Part shown: piece after piece, positions 38,706 to 48,108 of the stretch
Numbering within the stretch: position 1 is the stretch's first letter
Layout: each line of letters starts with the position of its first letter
DNA from: Deinococcus deserti VCD115
Lineage (GTDB): Bacteria > Deinococcota > Deinococci > Deinococcales > Deinococcaceae
DNA length: 64,000 nucleotides
Direction: 5' to 3'
NCBI RefSeq assembly: GCF_000020685.1
Contig: NC_012526.1
Span: forward strand, 20,001 to 84,000
Notes under the pieces: generated by a model
Database searches by the model: none
What the model was told of the DNA's origin: nothing
What the model saw: only the letters and a program-made list of their open reading frames with translations
Made by a program: the position numbers and the translations under genes

Positions 38706-39436
38706 GCGCTCACCTGGCTTACCTGAACCTGCTGCAATTCCACCAGCAGGCGTCCCACATTGACCTGGGGTCCAGCCACGACAGCCACGCAGTAGGCCCC
38801 CAGAGGCCGGACACACACTGTCTGACCACCCAGTTCGGCAGCCATCAGGCTCAGGCCCTGTTTCTGAAACAACATGGCGGTCGCAGCTACGGCTCCACTG
38901 AGTCTCGAAGCGTCCTGCAGGGCCCTCATGCTGAGGATTTCTCCGCTGGAGCGGCAGATCATAATGCCCTGCACGCCGTTAAGCCGCGCCAGTTCAAGAA
39001 TCAGGTCTTCCTGCTCCTGGGAATTTTCAAGCTGGTAGCTTCGCGTGGTCAGACCGCTGGTGTATTCGGGATCGTCAAATTCAAAGTCGTCTGCCGAGAG
39101 GTTCAGGTCCACCCAGCCTCCCTGGGTCACTTCAGGAGTCTCGTCCCATGCGGCATAGGGCTCAAGTTGTTCGAACAGTGTGGGTGCTTTGGGGTACTGC
39201 GAGGCCAGCTGAGCAGACAGGCGCTGCAGTTCCTGACGGGCCCGGCCTGCTGGCATGGCAGACGACAACCGCGTCAGCAACGACCCAGAGAGGACCTTTT
39301 GCATTTCCTCGGCAGTGACCGTATCCGGCTGAACATTCTGTTCCCGCAGCGCCGCGCGCAGCATGGTCTCGGCGGCCCGTTCGGATACAACGCCTGATAA
39401 GGCGCGCGCAATCATGGTGTACACAGCATTGGTCAT
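38702..39436 (-). CDS. Roadblock/LC7-fold protein with extra N-terminal domain
   Basis: 244 aa. The C-terminal third (about 138-240: QEDLILELARLNGVQGIMIC, RSSGEILSMRAL, SGAVAATAMLFQKQGLSLMAAELGG and VCVRPLGAYCVAVVAGPQVNVGRLLVEL) fits the Roadblock/LC7 fold used by MglB and similar regulators of small GTPases. Residues 12-77 are shared with the 637-aa protein of the same operon; residues 85-137 are acidic and aromatic. It is the first gene of the unit, with -10 TATACT upstream and a TTGAGG site. No MglA-type GTPase gene lies in the window. Confidence 0.8.
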   Translation of the reverse strand: MTNAVYTMIARALSGVVSERAAETMLRAALREQNVQPDTVTAEEMQKVLSGSLLTRLSSAMPAGRARQELQRLSAQLASQYPKAPTLFEQLEPYAAWDETPEVTQGGWVDLNLSADDFEFDDPEYTSGLTTRSYQLENSQEQEDLILELARLNGVQGIMICRSSGEILSMRALQDASRLSGAVAATAMLFQKQGLSLMAAELGGQTVCVRPLGAYCVAVVAGPQVNVGRLLVELQQVQVSQVSA

Positions 39437-39528
39437 GGGAACCTCAAGGAAGTATAGGTTGGTGTCACTTACATTTTTGTCTCATACGCAGGCCTTTACT
39501 TCCTCCCGGTGCTGCTCTGGCAGCCTGC

Positions 39529-39534
39529 TATACT
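39529..39534 (+). promoter_or_regulatory. Extended -10 promoter of tRNA-Arg
   Basis: TGCTATACT, an extended -10 element, ends 28 bp before the tRNA; no clear -35 hexamer. Confidence 0.5.
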
Positions 39535-39562
39535 CCCGTCGCCTGTGTTTGATCAGGCCCAT

Positions 39563-39639
<77 letters not shown>

Positions 39640-39653
39640 GGTAAACAAAAGAG

Positions 39654-39680
39654 ACCTCCGGAAATCGCCGGAGGTTTTTT
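39654..39680 (+). terminator. Intrinsic terminator after tRNA-Arg
   Basis: 8-bp stem ACCTCCGG / CCGGAGGT with a 6-nt loop followed by TTTTTT. Confidence 0.88.
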
Positions 39681-39975
39681 CATTCTAGTATTCGACCACT
39701 TTTACTTTCCAGGCAGGCTCAGGCGTGGCCTTGATGATGAGTCCTGTCAGGTCAGCAGTGTCTCCGGTTGATCAGAAGAATCTGGCTGGGTTTCCGGCTC
39801 TATTCTCGGTGGCCCAGGCTTTGATTCGCACTGAGAGACAAACTGTATTGGAGCGCTGACGCAGGGCGCCTGGAACAATACCCTGAATGTACGCGCTCGA
39901 TGGGCTCCGGCCACCCGGCATAGAACCGTAACAGACGGTGGAGTGTTTGGTTTCACGGCATGCTTTGCTGAAGGC
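39681..39975. other. Intergenic region before the M28 peptidase gene
   Basis: Short frames on the minus strand show no family features or ribosome binding sites. No RNA gene recognised. Presumably holds the peptidase promoter. Confidence 0.4.
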
Positions 39976-41139
39976 ATGCAAACTTGGAAACTGGGCGCCC
40001 TGACGGGCGCGCTGATGCTGGTGTCCTCCGCGCTGGCCAACATCGAGGAGGACCTGAGCACTGTCCTGAAGTTCGGCCCCCGTGTGGCAGGCAGTGAAGC
40101 GAACGAGAAAGCACGCGCCTACTTTGAGGCACAGTTCCAGGCCCTGGGCTATATGACCCGCCGGGATGTATTCACCTACCCCCGATTCGACGATCTCGGC
40201 TCAGACGTCCGGGTGGGTACCCGGACCCTGGCTGGCCGGGCACTGGAAGGCAGCACCGGCGGAACAGTAAGCGCCCGCGTGGTGCGCGTTCCGGGCGTTG
40301 GCACACCTGAAAACTTCAGAGCCGTGAATGTCCGCGGTCAGGTGGCAGTGGTGCAGCGCGGCCAGATTCCTTTCCTGGAGAAAGCCAGGAATGCCCTTGC
40401 TGCGGGTGCGGCCGGGCTGATCGTGGTGAACAATGAAGACAAGGAATTGCAGGGCCGTCTGGGTGAGCGTACGGAGTTGCCGGCCCTGGCAGTCAGCAGT
40501 TCCACAGGTGCAGGGCTACGTAATGATGAACGGGTGACCCTGAACGTACGTGTGCGTGACGGTGAGGTACGTGGCGTGAATGTTGTGGCGTTCAAGTCTG
40601 GCGTGACCCGGCCTGAGATCCTGTTCGGGGGCCATATGGACTCGGTGCTCCGGTCGCCCGGGGCCAACGACAATCTGTCGGGCACGGCGGCAGTAGTAGA
40701 AATCGCGCGGCGGACGGCGACGACACCTATGGCGCAACGCAGCTACTTTGTGCTGTTCGACGGCGAGGAGGACGGTCTGCGCGGCTCAAGAGCCTTTGTC
40801 AAGGAGAACCCCTTGCTGGTGCAGGGCCTGAAAGCCATGTTCAACTTCGACATGGTCGGTGTGAATGTGACTCCGCTCAACGTGTCTGGTGAGAGCCGGC
40901 TGGTGGACATTGCACGTCAGGCGGCGCAGATTGCCGGGTCGTCTCCGGACCGGGGGGGCAGTGACCAGGCGCCCTTCGCGCAGGCGGGTATTCCAACCCT
41001 GTTCTTTCACCGGGGTCTGGACACCAACTATCATCAGCCGACCGATACGCTGGCCGATCCAGCGCTGATCCGTGCCACGGTAGACGCAGCCCTGAAGACA
41101 GCAGATGCCGCCCTGCTGGCAGTGCCCGCTGGGCGCTGA
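39976..41139 (+). CDS. Exported M28-family aminopeptidase with PA domain
   Basis: 387-aa zinc aminopeptidase. Signal peptide MQTWKLGALTGALMLVSSAL then A-NIEED; ATG 39976 is preferred for this, although a GTG at 39943 is in frame. A protease-associated domain spans about 105-190 (NVRGQVAVVQRGQIPFLEKA; GAAGLIVVNNED). The metal ligands of M28 are visible: His and Asp in FGGHMDSVLRSPGANDNLSG, catalytic Glu-Glu in FDGEEDGLRGS, Asp in FNFDMVGV and His in FFHRGLDTNYHQPTD. The protein would act outside the cytoplasm. Confidence 0.92.
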   Translation: MQTWKLGALTGALMLVSSALANIEEDLSTVLKFGPRVAGSEANEKARAYFEAQFQALGYMTRRDVFTYPRFDDLGSDVRVGTRTLAGRALEGSTGGTVSARVVRVPGVGTPENFRAVNVRGQVAVVQRGQIPFLEKARNALAAGAAGLIVVNNEDKELQGRLGERTELPALAVSSSTGAGLRNDERVTLNVRVRDGEVRGVNVVAFKSGVTRPEILFGGHMDSVLRSPGANDNLSGTAAVVEIARRTATTPMAQRSYFVLFDGEEDGLRGSRAFVKENPLLVQGLKAMFNFDMVGVNVTPLNVSGESRLVDIARQAAQIAGSSPDRGGSDQAPFAQAGIPTLFFHRGLDTNYHQPTDTLADPALIRATVDAALKTADAALLAVPAGR

Positions 41140-41755
41140 GGGACCTGTTTCAGGCAATGAGGGCCAGGTGATTAAGTCGGGAAGCACGCAGGACACTGAA
41201 CCTTTTCTGTGCAGCTGCAGTGCTGGCCCACATCAAACAACCGCCTGCGCGGAGAAGCCAGGGATGTATCTCAGGTGTAGGCCGAAGCATTCCCCTGCGT
41301 CTCTGGTTGTGACTGTGCTCCTGGCTGATGACTTTGGCAGCCGTAAGCCCCAATTCGCGCCAACTTCTCAACAGGTTCAAATTGTCTCCTTGGCGGAGGG
41401 ATACAGCGGAAGGTCGACCGGCAGTAGAGTCTTGACCCCGCGGCAGGTGACGACATTGCTCTGCTGATTCCGGCAAGTCGGGGTGGGACAGCCAACCTGG
41501 GGAACGTGTGATCACAACCCGGCAGCGCCGCTGACACAGACGCTTGGCACCGTCTTCATGAACTGGTGTGTGTAGGGGATACTCCAGCCGGGTTGGCACA
41601 GGAGGCTCTGCACCCAGGCCTATGTCCGTTACATGCCGCGCGGGACCCCTATTCATAGGCCGAAGTCTTCAGGCTCTGCCCCTCAGTCTGCCTGTGCTTA
41701 ACCCCACAGAGAAGGGACGCCCGGTTGTGCGGGCGTCCCTTCTGTCTGTGCTTTG
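41140..41755. other. 616-bp region without a recognisable gene
   Basis: Several overlapping frames are open (for example minus 41150-41656, plus 41105-41467), but none has a ribosome binding site, -10/start spacing or a family motif. Composition is less GC-biased at third positions than in neighbouring genes, so this could be decayed sequence or an untranslated RNA. The terminator hairpin at 41710-41743 closes it. Confidence 0.5.
41710..41743 (-). terminator. Hairpin terminator after the beta-glucosidase gene
   Basis: Perfect 14-bp stem (AGAAGGGACGCCCG / CGGGCGTCCCTTCT) with a 6-nt loop, 12 bp beyond the GH1 stop. A long T-tract is missing. Confidence 0.65.
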
Positions 41756-43084
41756 TCAGTCCGCAGCGACCGGTGTCCGCGCCATCAGTCCCTGAAACCA
41801 GCGCCCTGAGTCCTTCCAGGTGCGTTCCTGGGTCTGGTAATCCACGTAGAACAGCCCGAAGCGGCGGCTGTAGCCGTAGGCCCACTCGAAGTTGTCCAGC
41901 ATGCTCCAGGCAAAGTAGCCGCGCACGTCTGCGCCCTGCCGGGTGGCCTCAATCACCGCTGCCAGATGACGCTGGTAGTAGGCCAGCCTCTCCGGGTCAT
42001 GCACTATGTCTGCGTGCCCGCGCTCGTCGGGGTAGGCGGCGCCGTTCTCGGTGATGTACATGGGCGGAACCGGGTACTCACGTTGCAGCCGCAGCAGCAG
42101 ATCGGTCAGCCCCTGCGGATAGACCTCCCAGTGCATGTGGGTGTATTCGGCGTCCTGGGGCCTGACAGGCCCCTGCGCCGAGACCAGCGAGCGGGTGTAG
42201 TAGTTGACGCCCAGAAAGTCCAGCGGCTCACGGATCAGGGCGAGATCACCGTCCTGAACGTCGGGGACATCCTGACCGAAGGCGTCCCACATGTCCTGCG
42301 GGTACGCTCCCCGGAAGACCGGGTCCAGGAACCAGCGGTTGGCGTAGCCGTCGGCATACTGCGTGGCGCGGGCATCCTCCGCACTTTGTGACGCCGGGTA
42401 TGCCGGCGTCAGGTTCAGGACCAGCCCCAGCTCAGCGGGTTTGCCCAGTGCCCGCATAGCCTGCACGGCCTGACCGTGGCCCAGCAGCAGATGGTGCGCA
42501 GCAGCCAGCGCGAGGCGGCGGTCGCGCAGCCCCGGGGCGTGCTCTCCGATGTCGTAGCTCAGAAAGCTGCTGCACCACGGCTCGTTCAGGGTCGCGATGC
42601 TGCGCACCCGGTCGCCCAGACGCCCGGCCACCAGCGCGGCGTAATCGGCAAAGTGGTGGGCTACTTCCCGGTTGGCCCAGCCACCGATGTCCTGCAGCGG
42701 CTGCGGCAGATCCCAGTGATACAGCGTGGCGTAGGGCTGGATGCCGCGTTCGAGCAGGCCGTCTACCAGCCGGTCATAAAATTCCAGGCCCTTCTCGTTG
42801 ACCGCGCCGCTGCCGGAAGGCTGGATGCGCGGCCAGGCCAGGCTGAAGCGGTAGGCGTCCACCCCAAGTTCGCGCAGCAGGTCCAGGTCCTCGGGCCACA
42901 GATGATAATGGTCACAGGCCACGTCGCCGCTGGTGCCGTCCTGAATGCGTCCGGGCTGGCGGCAGAACGTGTCCCAGATGCTGGGGCCGCGTCCGTCTTC
43001 GGAGGCAGCGCCTTCAATCTGATACGACGAGGTGGCGGTGCCGAAGATAAAGCCGTTGGGAAAGTCCTTGCGCGTCAGGGTCAT
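41756..43084 (-). CDS. GH1-family beta-glucosidase
   Basis: 442-aa cytoplasmic beta-glycosidase. Family motifs: FIFGTATSSYQIEGA at the N-terminus, acid/base Glu168 in TLNEPW, nucleophile Glu346 in YITENGAA and SMLDNFEWAYGYSRRFGL near the end. Length and motif order are typical. It is the last gene downstream of a sugar ABC transporter, 175 bp after the second permease, so it probably hydrolyses the imported beta-glucoside, for example cellobiose; the exact sugar is inferred only. Confidence 0.95.
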   Translation of the reverse strand: MTLTRKDFPNGFIFGTATSSYQIEGAASEDGRGPSIWDTFCRQPGRIQDGTSGDVACDHYHLWPEDLDLLRELGVDAYRFSLAWPRIQPSGSGAVNEKGLEFYDRLVDGLLERGIQPYATLYHWDLPQPLQDIGGWANREVAHHFADYAALVAGRLGDRVRSIATLNEPWCSSFLSYDIGEHAPGLRDRRLALAAAHHLLLGHGQAVQAMRALGKPAELGLVLNLTPAYPASQSAEDARATQYADGYANRWFLDPVFRGAYPQDMWDAFGQDVPDVQDGDLALIREPLDFLGVNYYTRSLVSAQGPVRPQDAEYTHMHWEVYPQGLTDLLLRLQREYPVPPMYITENGAAYPDERGHADIVHDPERLAYYQRHLAAVIEATRQGADVRGYFAWSMLDNFEWAYGYSRRFGLFYVDYQTQERTWKDSGRWFQGLMARTPVAAD

Positions 43085-43259
43085 GTCTTGTCTACCTCGA
43101 AATGAAAAGAAAACGGATCTATGCGGCGTTGACGTCCTTCCTGGTTGTCCGGTGTGGGTCCCGGTCGGCCATCCACCACGTCAATTCTTTGGTGTGTGCT
43201 GATCGCCCCGTGCCCGTGCTCTGCTGGGAAAAGCAACAGAGGTAAGGGGCAGCTTCGTG

Positions 43260-44132
43260 TCAGCCCTTGAGCGCGCCGCTGGTCAGCCCCGCGATCAGCT
43301 GGCGGGAAGCGATGACAAACAGAATGAGCAGCGGAATAACCGTCAGGGCCACCCCGCACATCAGTGCGCCCCAGTCGGTGTTGGCGATCCCCTGCAGGCT
43401 GCGCAGGGCCAACGGTGCGGTGGAGGTCTGGTCGCTGCGGAAGATGATCAGCGGCAGCAGGAAGCTGTTCCAGGACTGCACGAAGGTCACCAGCCCCAGT
43501 GTGGCCATGGCCGGTTTGGTCAGCGGCAGCACCACGCGGCGGAAAATGCCGAACTCGGTCGCGCCGTCGATACGGGCGGCCTCGATCAGTTCACGCGGGA
43601 TGGCAGTGCCGATGTACTGACGCATCAGGAAGATCCCGAAGGCGCTGGCCATGCCGGGCACCCACAGCGCGCGCGGTGTGTCGATCCACCCCAGGGCCTG
43701 CATGATCAGCGCGAACGGCACCAGGTTCAAAGTGCCTGGGATCAGCATGGTGGCAATCAACAACCCGAACAACGGCTCGCGCCCCCTGAACTCGTACATC
43801 GCGAATCCAAAGCCGCCCATCGTACAGAAAAACAGGGTGGTGGCCGTGGTCATCACGGCCAGATACAGGCTGTTCCACAGGTTGCGCCAGAACGGCGTGC
43901 GTTCCAGCAGGTTGCGGTAGTTCTCCTGCAGATTGTCGCCAAACCACAGCGGCGGTGGCAGCTGAAAAATATCGCTGCGGTCGTGCGTGGCGAATACGAA
44001 CATGAAGAAGAACGGTGCCAGGGTCAACAGACCCCCGAAGAAAAGCAGCAGGTAAGCGGCCCACCGTGACAGCGGCACCACGGTGGCTTTCTTCGTGCGC
44101 GGCTGCGGCGCCGCCATAGTGGATACGGTCAT
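43260..44132 (-). CDS. Carbohydrate ABC transporter permease (MalG type)
   Basis: 290-aa CUT1-family permease with six membrane segments; EAA loop ELIEAARIDGATEFGIFRRVVLPLTKPA at about residues 180-208 contacts the ATPase. The N-terminal cytoplasmic tail is basic. It begins one base after the stop of the MalF-type gene. No ATPase gene is in the locus, so a shared MsmK/MalK-type ATPase elsewhere must energise the system. Confidence 0.93.
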   Translation of the reverse strand: MTVSTMAAPQPRTKKATVVPLSRWAAYLLLFFGGLLTLAPFFFMFVFATHDRSDIFQLPPPLWFGDNLQENYRNLLERTPFWRNLWNSLYLAVMTTATTLFFCTMGGFGFAMYEFRGREPLFGLLIATMLIPGTLNLVPFALIMQALGWIDTPRALWVPGMASAFGIFLMRQYIGTAIPRELIEAARIDGATEFGIFRRVVLPLTKPAMATLGLVTFVQSWNSFLLPLIIFRSDQTSTAPLALRSLQGIANTDWGALMCGVALTVIPLLILFVIASRQLIAGLTSGALKG

Positions 44133-44133
44133 C

Positions 44134-45108
<975 letters not shown>

Positions 45109-45132
45109 AGGACTCCTCGCTTCAGATCAGTG

Positions 45133-45164
45133 CGGGGGCAAGGCCGGATCTCACCTTGCCCCCG
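45133..45164 (-). repeat. Intercistronic hairpin between binding-protein and permease genes
   Basis: Perfect 11-bp inverted repeat (CGGGGGCAAGG / CCTTGCCCCCG) with a 10-nt loop in the 69-bp gap. Such hairpins commonly stabilise the upstream message or partly terminate transcription, raising binding protein over permease levels. Confidence 0.7.
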
Positions 45165-45177
45165 GACGTGGAAACGG

Positions 45178-46428
45178 TCAGCGGACGCGGCGCTCGATCA
45201 GGCGCTGGGCCTGCGTCAGGGCGTCTTGCACGCTCTGGTTGCTGGTCAGCATGTTGCTGATGGCGTCATTGACGATCTGTTCGGCCACCGGGTCCTGCCT
45301 GTTGACGTCGATCGGCTTGATTTTCGTCGCGGCGTCGCGCCACTGCAGCCGGGCCTTCTGACCTGCCAGATACGGCACGCCCTCGTTGAACAGCGGAGCA
45401 TTCTGCGCCGCCTTCAGCGCGGGGAAGGCGCCGGTGGTGCGGAAGGCCAGGATCTGCTGGTCGCGGTTGGTCGTCAGGTACTGGATGAGCGCCCAGGCCT
45501 CGGCCTTGTTCTGACTCTGCGCCGGAATGGCGTAGAAGGAACCGCCGTAGCTGGCAAACGATCCGCCCGGCAGGTTGGCCGCCGCCCATTTGCCGCTATA
45601 GTCCTTGGCCAGCCAGTTCTGCATGTGGCCGACCAGCCAGGCCCCACTGAACTCGGTGGCCAGGTTTCCCTTCTGGAAGGCAGTGGTCCATTCCGGCGAG
45701 AAGGCGGCGCCTGCCTTGGCGTCCAGTCCGGCGTCACGGATCTGCTTGGCGACCGTGAAGGCGCGCACGAAGCGTGGGTTGGTCGGGCTGACCAGCAGTT
45801 TGTTGCTCTTGTCGAAAAACAGTCCTTCGCCGCTCTTGAGGCCCGAACGAAGGATAATCTGCGCGGCCTGCGAGGCGTCGGGCAGCAGGAAGGCGCCGGG
45901 GTTGGCCGCCTTGATCTTGCGTCCGGCGGTGATATACGACTCCCAGCTGCGGTTCAGTTCGGCCGGTGTCACGCCAGCTTTTTTCAGCATGTCAGTGCGG
46001 TAGAACATCGAGCCTGGGCCGATGTCGGTGGGCATGCCGACCATGCGGCCGTCCTGGGTCATGGCCTGCGGGAAGGTGTAGGCCACGAACTGACTGCGCA
46101 GCGCACCCGCGTTGTACGGCGCCTTGCTGATATCCACCAGACCGCTGCCCTCAGCGAACTTGGCCACGTAGCCGAAATCCACTGCTTCCACGTCATTGGC
46201 ACCCTTGCCAGTCGACAGCGCCGTAGCCAGGGCCGTGTGGTGATCGGGGTAGGCTTTGGAATTGATCTTGACCGTTACATTGGGATACAGCTTGTAGAAA
46301 CCGGGCAGGGCGGCCTTCACCACGCTATCCAGGTCCGGGAAGACCCCGACTGTGATGGTCGTCTTGGTCTGGGCGCTGGCGAGGGTGGTCAGGGCGAGCA
46401 GGGCGGTCACGGCAATCAGCTTTTTCAT
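45178..46428 (-). CDS. Carbohydrate ABC transporter substrate-binding protein
   Basis: 416-aa CUT1-type extracellular sugar-binding protein. Signal peptide residues 1-20 (MKKLIAVTALLALTTLASAQ). Family pattern: TITVGVFPDLDSVVKAALPGF, VDFGYVAKFAEGSGLVDISKA, GRMVGMPTDIGPGSMFYRTDM and a C-terminal AWALIQYLTTNRDQQIL. TAGGAGCG precedes ATG 46428. The sugar is unknown; the linked GH1 gene suggests a beta-glucoside or short beta-glucan. Confidence 0.93.
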   Translation of the reverse strand: MKKLIAVTALLALTTLASAQTKTTITVGVFPDLDSVVKAALPGFYKLYPNVTVKINSKAYPDHHTALATALSTGKGANDVEAVDFGYVAKFAEGSGLVDISKAPYNAGALRSQFVAYTFPQAMTQDGRMVGMPTDIGPGSMFYRTDMLKKAGVTPAELNRSWESYITAGRKIKAANPGAFLLPDASQAAQIILRSGLKSGEGLFFDKSNKLLVSPTNPRFVRAFTVAKQIRDAGLDAKAGAAFSPEWTTAFQKGNLATEFSGAWLVGHMQNWLAKDYSGKWAAANLPGGSFASYGGSFYAIPAQSQNKAEAWALIQYLTTNRDQQILAFRTTGAFPALKAAQNAPLFNEGVPYLAGQKARLQWRDAATKIKPIDVNRQDPVAEQIVNDAISNMLTSNQSVQDALTQAQRLIERRVR

Positions 46429-46493
46429 CTTCGCTCCTAGTCAGAAGAGAATTCGGGGGCAGGACTGGATGGTGGTCAGAGGGAGGGATCAGG

Positions 46494-47546
46494 TCATAAG
46501 CGCTCTCCCGGGTACTGAGGATCAGGGGGCGGCAGACGCTGCCGGTCACGGTGGGTCGGGGCAGTGGACTCGCGGACGATCAGCTGCACCCGGAACTCGG
46601 GGGGGGTCAGAGGAGTACCGCCCAGGGCGGCCAGGATGGCTTCGGCAGCGGCCACGCCCATCTCGTAGGTGGGCTGGCGCATGGTGGTCAGGGGAGGGGT
46701 GGTAAAAGCGGAGCTCGACAGGTCGTCGAAACCGATCAGCGAGATGTCCTCGGGCACGCGGATGCCCCGGCGGTACAGGCCCAGCCGGGCGCCATAAGCC
46801 ATCTGGTCGTTGGCAACCATCAGGGCGCTGAACAGGGCTCCTCGTGAGAACAGCGCTTCAACGGCCATCAGGCCCGAGGGCTCCAGAAAATCTCCCTCGA
46901 CCAGCAGGTTGGGATCCTCGTCGACCTTCCAGTCGGCCAGGGCACGCCGGAAGCCTTCCAGACGGTCACGGGCGTCGCGGTGGCTGGCCGGACCGGCAAT
47001 GTAGGCGATACGTCGGTGGCCCAGTTCCAGCAGGTGCCGGGCGCAGTCGTAGCTGCCCTGAAAGTTGTCGATGCGCAGGCACTGTGTCTCCAGACCCTGT
47101 ACGCCGCGCCCCACTGCAATCAGTGGCAGCTGGGCAGCCAGCGTACTGAGCCGCTCATCGGGGGTGTGGCCGCCCAGCACGATCAGGCCGTCAAGGGGCC
47201 GGCCCATCAACCCGTGCAGCGCGCTGGCCTCTTCCTCGACCCGCCAGTGTCCGCTGGCAAAAATTGCGGAGTACCCGCTGCCTTCCAGGCCCTGCTCGAT
47301 CCCGCGCAGGACTTCACCGTAAAAGGGGCTGGAAGTGTCCTGGGTCAGCACTCCGATCAACATTGAGCGTCCGCTGGCCAGGCTGCGGGCAATCGCGTTG
47401 GGCCGGTAGCCCAGGGCATCGGCGGCCTTCATCACGGCCGCGTGCTTGTCGGCACGAACCTTCGTTGTTCCGCTGAATACACGTGATGCGGTGCTGACAG
47501 ACACTCCGGCTGCCTGCGCAACATCTTCCAGGGTAATGGTCGCCAT
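46494..47546 (-). CDS. LacI-family transcriptional repressor of the sugar operon
   Basis: 350 aa from ATG 47546, preceded by AAAGGATAGG. N-terminal helix-turn-helix ITLEDVAQAAGVSVSTASRVFSGTTKV, hinge RPNAIARSLASGRSMLIGV, then a periplasmic-binding-like effector domain (YIAGPASHRDARDRLEGFR; ISLIGFDDL). First gene of the sugar locus, same strand as the transporter. An operator-like palindrome overlaps its -35 element, so it is probably autoregulated and controls the downstream genes. Confidence 0.94.
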   Translation of the reverse strand: MATITLEDVAQAAGVSVSTASRVFSGTTKVRADKHAAVMKAADALGYRPNAIARSLASGRSMLIGVLTQDTSSPFYGEVLRGIEQGLEGSGYSAIFASGHWRVEEEASALHGLMGRPLDGLIVLGGHTPDERLSTLAAQLPLIAVGRGVQGLETQCLRIDNFQGSYDCARHLLELGHRRIAYIAGPASHRDARDRLEGFRRALADWKVDEDPNLLVEGDFLEPSGLMAVEALFSRGALFSALMVANDQMAYGARLGLYRRGIRVPEDISLIGFDDLSSSAFTTPPLTTMRQPTYEMGVAAAEAILAALGGTPLTPPEFRVQLIVRESTAPTHRDRQRLPPPDPQYPGERL

Positions 47547-47605
47547 GAACCTATCCTTTCGCAGCATCAGCCTGCGATGTCCATACATGATTTTGAAGTA
47601 AGGCG

Positions 47606-47634
47606 AGTGTAGTCACTTTTGAAAGCGCTGTCAA
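47606..47634 (-). promoter_or_regulatory. lacI promoter overlapping a LacI-type operator
   Basis: Minus strand -35 TTGACA (47634-47629), 17-nt spacer, -10 TACACT (47611-47606). The sequence TGAAAGCGCTGTCA at 47620-47633 is a LacI-family operator with one mismatch between half-sites and covers the -35. Confidence 0.75.
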
Positions 47635-47638
47635 GAAG

Positions 47639-48060
47639 AAGTTGACAGGGCTGGATGTAGCGGTCAGATGCTGCGAGCGAGAGCTGGCTTTTGGCTCGCA
47701 GAAAAGGGGAATTTATGCGTTGCAGGCAGCAAATTTGGGCGGCGGTATTGTTTTGCAAAGTGCGGGGATGTCTGAAGCCCTCTGGATGCCGTTTTCAGTT
47801 TCTGAAAACGGTTTCATATTTGGGCCAGGGGTAGCCTGTCTGGCTGACGATTGATTCGGAAACCAGGCATTTTTGATGCGGGAGATTGGTTTTCGGTTGT
47901 GGGGCTTCTGGATGTGCCAAGCACGTTTTTTAGCCTTCTGGCTGTGCTTTATCTTCTGGAAAGACGCTGACTCGCCTGCCTCGGACGTTAGCGGGCGCGC
48001 TGCTTGTAGAAGGGTGGTGTCCTCAGTGTTCAGAACTTCAGCAGACCGGGCATGACAGCA
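47639..48060. other. 420-bp gene-free region between lacI and tkt
   Basis: Lower GC than the surroundings, with short phrases recurring (CTTCTGG and CTCTGGATG variants). Two small plus-strand frames (47642-47854, 47873-48055) have no ribosome binding site or homology signs. It contains a second operator-like palindrome at 47803-47816. Confidence 0.45.
47789..47816. promoter_or_regulatory. Inverted repeat with second LacI-operator-like site
   Basis: CCGTTTTCAG (47789-47798) and CTGAAAACGG (47802-47811) are perfect inverted repeats; the overlapping TGAAAACGGTTTCA (47803-47816) resembles a LacI/CcpA-class operator. Placed about 180 bp upstream of the lacI promoter. Confidence 0.4.
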
Positions 48061-48061
48061 A

Positions 48062-48092
48062 GCGCCCGCCTCCTGATCCGGGAGGCGGGCGC
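48062..48092 (-). terminator. Hairpin terminator after tkt
   Basis: Perfect 12-bp GC-rich stem (GCGCCCGCCTCC / GGAGGCGGGCGC) with a 7-nt loop, 17 bp beyond the tkt stop. No clear T-tract. Confidence 0.6.
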
Positions 48093-48108
48093 CTGGAGAG
48101 GGCAGTGG

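Noticed and set aside
39747..40061. 104-codon minus-strand frame overlapping the M28 peptidase start
   Set aside because: Overlaps the peptidase signal-peptide coding region and lacks start signals or homology features.
47642..48055. Two small plus-strand frames in the lacI-tkt gap
   Set aside because: No ribosome binding site and no codon bias typical of the window.
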